Shown piece by piece: positions 44,727-52,800 of a stretch of DNA of 64,000 bases. Source of the DNA: Caulobacter sp. UNC358MFTsu5.1 (GTDB lineage Bacteria > Pseudomonadota > Alphaproteobacteria > Caulobacterales > Caulobacteraceae); the NCBI RefSeq assembly GCF_000712075.1, contig NZ_JONW01000008.1:124001-188000 (forward strand). The letters run 5' to 3'. The notes below the pieces were generated by a model. It did not search any database, was not told the DNA's origin, and saw only the letters and a list, made by a program, of their open reading frames with translations. Positions within the stretch are counted from its first letter, which is position 1. Every line of letters starts with the position of its first letter. The position numbers and the translations under genes are program-made.

Positions 44727-46726
44727 CACGTCGACGGCGGGAAGACGAGGCGCAGGTTGTCCGGGTCCGGAGGATCAGCCGGAACCGTCTTGCCCCGGTG
44801 CGCCATCACCGCCTGATAGGCGCGATAGGCCACGTCGTGCACCTTCTCGCCGCGCTCGTAGAGCATCGGGTCGCCGAACGCCACGGACATCCAGCCGTCC
44901 TTGCCCGAGCTGTCCTGGACGAAGTCGTACAGCTGCATCTGGCCGGTGTTGGGGAACACCTGCGAGGCCGAGATCGGCACGGCGCAGCCGCCGAAGCCGC
45001 TGCATCGGTTGTCGCTGGGGACCGAGTACAACTTCTGCGTCGGCGCGCCGCAGCCGCCGGCCCCGCCGGGTCCTGCGCAGCTGCCGCCGCTGCCGACCAC
45101 GCCGCCGCGCGTCACCACCGCCGAGCCGCAGTTGCCGCCGCCGCTGATCGGCTGGACGAAGCCGCAGCCGCCCTGGGCGTGGCAGTTGTTGGAGCCCCGG
45201 CAGGTGTGGAAGATCTCGACGGCGGCGCAGGTGTTGTCGCCGGTCCCGTCCAGGTCCAGGGCCTGGCACGAGTGGTACAGCTTATTCGGCGTGGCCCGGT
45301 CCAGGCCGATCGACAGGTCGGGGGTCTGGCCCAGCACGGCCCAGGCGATCGACATGCGGTCGCCCGAACCGGCCATGGACGGGAACGGGAACAGCACCGG
45401 CCCGGTGGACGGCGGGGTCCAGTAGTCGTTGAGCACGGTGGTCACGCCGGCGATCGCGCCGATCACCGCCTGGCTGAGCAGCTTGTGGCTTTCGGCCCGG
45501 GCGTCGGGCGCGTTCAGGGCGTTCAGCGCCGCCGCCAGTTCGTCGGGCGTGGGCAGCTTCAGCGGGTTGGTCGGATCGTAGTCCGACCCCTGCAGTTCCT
45601 GGGCGGTCCAGGTCTTGTGGGTCTCCAGCCACTGCGGCCAGGTGACGACCTGGGGCAGCAGGTCCGCGACCTTCTTGAAGCGCTCGTAGTGGTCCATCGG
45701 ATCGTTGTCGGACCGCGCCACGGCGTCGGCCGAGGGGATCTGCTTCCCGGCGTCGTCATAGCTGGGATAGTCGGCGCGCAGGGCGGTGTTCGACGGCTGG
45801 TACTTGGGCTTGACTGCCTGCAGCAGCTGGGGCCGGCGCTTGATCTCGCTGCCCTCGCCCTGGTCGGTGATGGCGTCCATCATCGAGACCATCTGCTCGA
45901 AGGCGATGGACTTGTCGGTGGTGGCGATCGTGGTCTCGAAGCCCATGAACTCGCGCATGGGGTGGCCGGGCGACGAGAAGCTGTTGAACAGGTCGTTCTG
46001 CACGGCCGTGGCCGTGAACATGGCGTCCCACAGGGTGCTGCCGTCGGTGTATTCCAGGCTGAGATAGTCGTAGTAGCACTGGTACATCCAGCCGATGGTG
46101 CCGAAGCGCGGCAGCGGGTCGCCCGGCTTCCAGTCGGCGAACGGCGCCTCGGGGAAGTAGTCCTTCTCCTTGCCGTACTTGATGTTGGCGCGGGCGTCGG
46201 CCTCGGGCTGCTCGATGGCGATGAACAGCCGCAGCAGCACGTCGGACAGCGGCCCGACGTTCACCGGCACGTCCTCGTGGTGGATCGTGTCCTTCAGGTC
46301 GATGATGTTGGGGATGACGCTGTTGGAGGGGCCGTAGCAGGTCCAGCCGTGGCGGTCGTCCTGCAGGGCCGTGTCGGTGAAGTTGGGGCTGACGCCCAGC
46401 ACCGTAGCCATGTTGGCGGCCATCTGCAGATGCAGCATCTCCTGGATGAACACCGAGAACACCAGGTTGAAGGCCTGCTCGTTGGCGGTGACCGGATTGG
46501 CCGAGGTCTTGGATCCGGGCCACAGACGGCCCTGGTAGAAGTCGTTCCCCTGCCCCGTGATCGCGTGCATGCCCTGGATCGAATAGAGGCTGGTCATGTA
46601 CAGCGGGATCGTGAACAGCTCGACGTCGACCGCCGCCTGGGCGATCGCCCGCAGCGCCATCTTGTCGATCTTCTTGAGCGCGGGGTCGCGCGGCGCCTGG
46701 GCGCTGGCGCTGAGGGTGCGGGTCAC
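44726..46726 (-). CDS. VioB-type ferritin-like protein with Cys/Gly-rich C-terminal region
   Basis: 666 residues from a GTG start with GGAGGA 5-6 nt upstream. Residues ~20-270 match the ferritin-like domain of iminophenyl-pyruvate dimer synthase (VioB): VELFTIPLYM (Glu36), QEMLHLQMAAN (Glu96, His99), FIAIEQPEA (Glu172). No other violacein genes are present. Ten of twelve Cys lie in residues ~487-580, many with C-x5-C spacing (CRGSNNCHAQGGC, CSGFGGC) within Gly-rich sequence. No signal peptide is seen. The stop overlaps the DUF692 start, so the protein and the MNIO are co-translated. I infer the Cys-rich segment is an MNIO substrate or metal site. Confidence 0.88.
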   Translation of the reverse strand: MTRTLSASAQAPRDPALKKIDKMALRAIAQAAVDVELFTIPLYMTSLYSIQGMHAITGQGNDFYQGRLWPGSKTSANPVTANEQAFNLVFSVFIQEMLHLQMAANMATVLGVSPNFTDTALQDDRHGWTCYGPSNSVIPNIIDLKDTIHHEDVPVNVGPLSDVLLRLFIAIEQPEADARANIKYGKEKDYFPEAPFADWKPGDPLPRFGTIGWMYQCYYDYLSLEYTDGSTLWDAMFTATAVQNDLFNSFSSPGHPMREFMGFETTIATTDKSIAFEQMVSMMDAITDQGEGSEIKRRPQLLQAVKPKYQPSNTALRADYPSYDDAGKQIPSADAVARSDNDPMDHYERFKKVADLLPQVVTWPQWLETHKTWTAQELQGSDYDPTNPLKLPTPDELAAALNALNAPDARAESHKLLSQAVIGAIAGVTTVLNDYWTPPSTGPVLFPFPSMAGSGDRMSIAWAVLGQTPDLSIGLDRATPNKLYHSCQALDLDGTGDNTCAAVEIFHTCRGSNNCHAQGGCGFVQPISGGGNCGSAVVTRGGVVGSGGSCAGPGGAGGCGAPTQKLYSVPSDNRCSGFGGCAVPISASQVFPNTGQMQLYDFVQDSSGKDGWMSVAFGDPMLYERGEKVHDVAYRAYQAVMAHRGKTVPADPPDPDNLRLVFPPST

Positions 46727-46828
46727 GGCGTCCTCCGATCCTTGTCCGGCGGGCGCCCGTCGAGGGGCGGCCGGCGCGACCGGGCCGACTCTCCCCGATC
46801 GATCGGCATCTTAGGTTGCGCAATGCCC

Positions 46829-46851
46829 AGATCAACACTCAAGATTGATCT
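46829..46851. other. Small hairpin between RTX and ferritin-like genes
   Basis: AGATCAA/TTGATCT arms with a 9-nt loop, in the 137-nt gap on the minus strand. Too weak to call a terminator, so cotranscription of the two genes remains possible. Confidence 0.3.
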
Positions 46852-46863
46852 AGGCGTCGCTCG

Positions 46864-49800
46864 CTACAGCAGGATGTCGGCCGAGGTCAGGGTTCCGGTG
46901 ACCTTCAGGGCGATCACGAAGTCGGCCACCCCGTCGCCGTTCACGTCGCCCGAGACGTGGTAGTAGCCCGAGGCGTCCGGGGCGGCGATGACCAGCTGGC
47001 CCGCCACGTTGGAGAAGCTGGTCACCACCGTGAAGGCGTCGTTGGCGCCGGTGCCCGAATTGGCGTCGATGCCGGTCAGGCTCAGCTTGTCGCCCTCGGC
47101 CTGGCTGAAGTCGAAGATCAGGTCCTGGGCGAAGGGCGCGCTGTCCGTCGGGGCGTTGTAGACGAAGGTGTCCGCCCCCGCCCCGCCCAGCATGAAGTCG
47201 GCGCCGCCGCCCCCGATCAGGGTGTCGTTCCCGTCCATGCCGTAGAGGATGTCGTTGCCCGCGCCCGCCACCAGGGTGTCGGCGATGTTGCTGCTCGTGC
47301 CGTCGCCGACCATGGTGAAGGCCTGGGTGGCCCCGCCGCTGGCGATCACGTCGGTGGCCTTCAGCGTCGTGCCCGACACCGTGATCACCGACTGGAAGTT
47401 CCCGCCGGAATCCGGGGCCGAATAGATGAAGGTCGTCCCACCGAAGTGGGCGATGGTCACCTTGCCGCCGTCGATCGCCGAGATGTCGATCTTGTCCTGG
47501 TCGGGGGTGAAGTCGATGACGCTGTCGTAGGCGCTGAAGTTCGAGTTCGACACCGAGGTGTAGAGGAAGGTGTCGTGGGCGTCGCCGCCGTACATCAGGT
47601 CGGCCCCGTCGCCGCCGTTCAGGGTGGAGTCGGTGGTGCCGCCCACCAGGACGTCGTCCGAGGCGCCGCCGGTCAGGCTGTCGCTGCTGCGGCCGCTGGC
47701 GCCGCCGGCGCCGTCGTCGCCGTACATCGAGAACTTGACGCCGGCGGTGACGAGCAGGTCCGAGGTCCGGATGTCGCCGAAGACCTGGACGACGCTCGCA
47801 TTCCCGGGGGCGCCGAAATAGATGAAGGTGCTGGCGCCGAAGCGGGCCAGGATCACCACGCCGTCGTCGGCCGCCCTGAGGTCCAGCTTGTCCTGGCCGG
47901 TCTGGAAGTCGGTGATGACGTCCCAGTGCAGGATGGGCGAGTCGCCGTCGTCATAGACGAAGGTGTCGGCTCCGGCCCCACCGCTGATCGTGTCGCCGCC
48001 GCCGTTGCCGCGGATCATATCGGCGCCGTCCCCGCCGTTGATGATGTCGGCGCCCGAGCCGCCCGTCAGGACGTCGGCGTTGCCGCTTCCGTTGAGGGTG
48101 AAGCCGAGATTGGACACGCCTGTGACGATGTCCGAAATTTCGAGACCCAGACCGAGAGAGCCGATCAAGCCATCCGGCACACCGTCGCCGTTCTGGTCGA
48201 TCACCAGGATTTTGTTGGCCCCGTCGATATTCAGGGTCAGCTTGGTCGAGGGAGTCATCAGCGGCGTCAGGCGCAGCGTGTCCACGCCATGGGTGAAGTC
48301 GGTGATGGTGTCGACGGCGGTCGTCGTGCTGTCGCCGATGGCTTCATAGGCGAAGACGTCCGCGCCGCCGCCGCCGGTCAGGATGTCGGCGCCGCCCTTG
48401 CCCGTCAGGGTGTGGGCCGCGCCGCCGCTGATCAGGATGTTGGCGTTGGCGTCGCCGGTGTCCGAGCCCGTGACGGTGATCGTCAGCTGGGCCGTTGCCG
48501 AGGCGCCGGACGGGTCCTTGATCGTGTAGTCGAACTTGTCGGTCGCGACCTGGCCGACGGCCAGGCCCTCGTGGTCGGCCACGTAGCTGTACGTGCCGTC
48601 CGGATTGATCGTCAGCGTGCCGTAGGCGCCGCTGACCACCGTGCCCCCGGCCGCGACGGTCTGGTCCACGTGGGTGGCGTTGTAGGCGACGTTGGTCACC
48701 GTCAGCGCCGTGAGGGCGTTGTCGATGTCGCCGTCATTGGTGCGCACCGAGCCCGTCGCCGTCAGGCGCTGGGTCACGGCGTTGGAGTCGTTGGCGGCGG
48801 TGGGCGCGTCGTTGACATTGGCCACGGCCGCCGTGGCGCCGCTGAGCACGGACTCGGCCGTGCCGTGACCGTCGGTATACGTGACCCGCACCCGGACCGT
48901 GGCGCCGACGTCGGCGTCGCCCAGGGCGTAGGTGGCCTGGTCGGCCGCGCCGATCGAGACGAAGCCCGAACCGGTGTTGCGCTGCCACTGGTAGTGCAGC
49001 GTCCCCAGGCCGTCGATGTCGGCCAGGGCCGAGGTGTCGGCCGTCAGGACACTGTCCTCGGCCACCGTGCCGGTGATCGTCACCGCGCCGGTCGGGGCGT
49101 CGTTGACGTTGGCCACGGCCGCGGTGGCGGCGCTGGTCTCGCTCTCGAACACGCCCTGCAGGTCGGTGTAGCTGACCACCACCCGGATCGTCGCGCCCAC
49201 GTCGGTGTCGCCCAGGGTGTAGGTGGCCTGGTCGGCCGCGCCGATGCTGACGAAGCCCGAACCGGTGTTGCGCTGCCAGTCGTAGTGCAGCGTCCCCAGG
49301 CCGGCGGGGTCGGACAGGGTCGAGGTGTCGGCCGTCAGGACCTGGTCCTCGGTCACCGTGCCGGTGACGGTCACCGTGCCGGTGTGCGGCCCGTTGGCCG
49401 GCAGCACGCTGGCGGTGGCGGCGCTGGTCTCGTCCTCGAACGTGCCATGGCCGTCGGTGTAGCTGACCACCACCCGGATGGTCGCGCCCAGATCGCCGGC
49501 CATCAGGGTGTAGGTCGCCTGATCGGCCGCGCCGAGGCTGGTGAAGCCCGAACCCGTGTCGCTCTGCCAGTCGTAGTGCAGCGTCCCCAGGCCGTCGACG
49601 TCGGCCAGGGTGGAGTTGGCCGTCAGGGTCTGGCCGACGTTCGCCGCGCCGGTCACCGAGACCCCGCCGGTGTGCGGGTCGTTGACGTTGGCGATCGCCG
49701 CCGTGGCGGCGCTGGTCGCGCTGTTGTTGAAGCCCTGGCCGTCGGTGTAGCTGACCACCACGCGGACCGTGCCGCCCACGTCGGCGTCGCCCAGGGTGTA

Positions 49801-52800
49801 GGTCGCCTGGTCGGCCGCGCCGGTGCTGACGAAGCCCGAGCCGGTGTTGCGCTGCCAGTCGTAGTGCAGCGTGCCCAGCCCATCGACGTCCGCCAGGGTC
49901 GAGACCGCCGTCAGGACCAGGTCCTCGGTCGCCGTGCCGGTGATCGACACGCCGCCCGTCGGGGCGTCGTTGACGCCGGCGACGGCCGCCGTGGCCGAGC
50001 TGGTGACGCTGTTGGAGAAGCCCTGGCCGTCGGTATAGCTGACCACCACCCGGATCGTGCCGCCCACGTCGGCGTCGCCGAGGGTGTAAGTCGCCTGGTC
50101 GGTCGCGCCGATCGTGACGAAGCCCGAGCCGGTGTCGCGCTGCCAGTCGTAGTGCAGCGTGCCCAGGCCGTCGACGTCGGCCAGGGTGGAGGTGTTGGCC
50201 GTCAGGACCTGGTTCTCGGTCGCCGTGCCGGTGATCGCGGCGCCGCCCGTCGGGGCGTCGTTGACGCCGGCGATCGCGGCGGTCGCCGCGCTGGTCGCCG
50301 ACTCCGAGAAGCCCTGGCCGTCGGTGTAGCTGATCACCACCCGCACCAGGCCGCCCACGTCGGCGTCGCCCAGGGTGTAGGTGGCCTGGTCGGCCGCGCC
50401 GGTGTTGACGAAGCCCGAGCCGACATCGCGTTGCCAGGTGTAGTGCAGCGTGCCCAGCCCATCGACGTCGGCCAGGGTCGAGACCGCCGTCAGCACCTGG
50501 TTCTCGGTCGCCGTGCCGGTGATCGACACGCCGCCGGTCGGGGCGTCGTTGACGTTGGCGATCGCGGCGGTCGCCGCGCTGGTCGCCGACTCCGAGAAGC
50601 CCTGGCCGTCGGTGTAGCTGATCACCACCCGCACCAGGCCGCCCACGTCGGCGTCGCCCAGGGTGTAGGTGGCCTGGTCGGCCGCGCCGGTGTTGACGAA
50701 GCCCGAGCCGACATCGCGTTGCCAGGTGTAGTGCAGCGTGCCCAGCCCATCGACGTCGGCCAGGGTCGAGACCGCCGTCAGCACCTGGTTCTCGGTCGCC
50801 GTGCCGGTGACCGACGCGCCGCCGGTCGGCGCGTCGTTGACCCCGGCGATCGCCGCGGTCGCCGAGCTGGTCACCGACTCCGACAAGCCCCCGCCGTCGG
50901 TGTAGCTGATCACCACCCGCACCAGGCCGCCCACGTCGGCGTCGCCCAGGGCGTAAGTGGCCTGATCGGCCGCGCCGGTGTTGACGAAGCCCGAGCCGAC
51001 GTCGCGCTGCCAGGTGTAGTGCAGCGTGCCCAGGCCATCGACGTCGGCCAGGGTCGAGACCGCCGTCAGCACCTGGTCCTCGGTCGCCGTGCCGGTGATC
51101 GAGGCGCCGCCGGTGTGCGGGTCGTTGACCCCGGCGATCGAAGCCGTGGCCGAGCTGGTGACGCTGTTGGAGAAGCCCTGGCCGTCGGTGTAGCTGACCA
51201 CCACCCGGATCGTGGCGCCCACGTCGGCGTCGTCTAGGGTGTAGGTCGCCTGGTCGGCCGCGCCGGCCGTGACGAAGCCCGAACCCGTGTTGCGCTGCCA
51301 GTCATAGTGCAGCGTGCCCAGGCCGTCGGAGTCGGCCAGGGTCGAGGTGTCGGCCGTCAGGACCTGGTTCTCGGTCGTCGTGCCGGTGATCGACGCGCCG
51401 CCGGTCGGGGCGTCGTTGGTCGCCGTCACCGCCGCCGTGGCCGTGCTGGTCGCCGATTCCACCGTGCCGCCGGCGTCGGTGTAGTAGATCACCACGCGGA
51501 CCACGCCGCCGATGTCGCCGTCGCCCAGGGTGTAGGTCGACTGGTCGGCGCCGACATTGACGTAGCCGCCGCCGACGTCGTGCTGCCACTGGTAGTGCAG
51601 CGTGCCCAGGCCGTCCGGATCGGCCAGGGTCGAGACCGCGGTCAGCACCTGGTCCTCGGCCGCCGTGCCGGTGATGCTGGCGCCGCCGGTATGGACGTCG
51701 TTGGTCGCGGTGATGTTGACCGTCACCGAGCCGCTGTCCGAAAGCGCGCCGCCGGTTCCCTGGCCGCCGCCGTCGTTGAGCGTGTAGTTCAGCGACACCG
51801 AGCTGGGCGGCGCGTCGCTGGTGTTGGTGTAGGTGATGTGCTGGATGATGTCGTTGACCAGCGCCGTGGTCGCCGTCGCGCCCGAGCTGGTGAAGCTGAT
51901 CGTCAGCACGCCGCCCACGACCGTGAAGGTGGCGACGGTCAGGCCGCCGACCTGGATGTTGGCGCCGCTGACGGTGAACAGGGCGCCGCTGGTGTTGAAG
52001 CCGAAGGTGTCGGCGGCGTTGGGCGTGCCGCGCTGCACCGTGAAGCTGGCGCCGGCATAGTCGCCCGAAGCGCCGTTCAGGGCGTCGAGTTCGACGTCGG
52101 ACACGACCAGCGTCCCCAGTAGAGCGGCCGCCGTCTGTTCGGTGGCGCCCACCGTCGTCGCCGTGGCCGGGACCACCGGCGCATCGTTCACGGCCGTGAT
52201 GCTGGTCGACAGGGCGACGGTGTCGTCGCTGATGCGGGTCTGGCCGCCGTTGCTGGTGACGTTGAGCGTCGCGCCCGTGGTGAGCGCTCCGCCCGAATTG
52301 TCGATCAGATAGGCTTCCAGGGTGGGCGGCGCGCCGTTGTAGTCGGCCGCCGGCAGGAAGCGCAGCGAGGCGCCGGCCGCCAGGACCAGGGCGTTGGTCT
52401 CGCTGGGCGAGCCGATCGTCACCCACGACGTGCCGTTGTGGTACTGCCAGACGCCCTCGGCGCCCGAGGCGTTGTTCACCGAGATCGCGACGCCGGCGAA
52501 GCTGTCGCCGTCGGGATCGCTGAAGTGCGAGCTGAACAGGCTGGAGACCGTGGCGCCCGCCGGATTGGCGGTGTCCTCGGCGACGGCGGCCAGGGTGGCC
52601 GAGCCGCTGGCGACCGGCGCGTCGTTGGTCGCCGTGACCACGACGTTCAGCGTCATCGCCGTGCTGTACGGCGTGAAGCCGCCCACGGTGGTCAGGTCAG
52701 CCGTCTGGCCGGTGGTGACCGCGCCGCCCGAGTCCTCGATCATCGAGACGGTCAGGGACGGCGCCGTGCCGTTGTAGTCGGCCGCCGGCACGAACCGCAC

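Noticed and set aside
44726..46726. Violacein biosynthesis (VioB)
   Set aside because: Only the ferritin-like N-domain is shared; no VioA, C, D or E genes and the C-terminal region is different.
46957..51237. A 1426-codon open frame on the plus strand opposite the RTX gene
   Set aside because: It mirrors the repeated RTX coding sequence, is extremely Gly/Arg/Val/Asp-rich and has no domain. High GC at third positions and repeats keep the antisense frame open.
48815..51710. CRISPR-like regular repeats
   Set aside because: The 288-bp units are in-frame protein repeats of the RTX gene, with no spacers and no cas genes.
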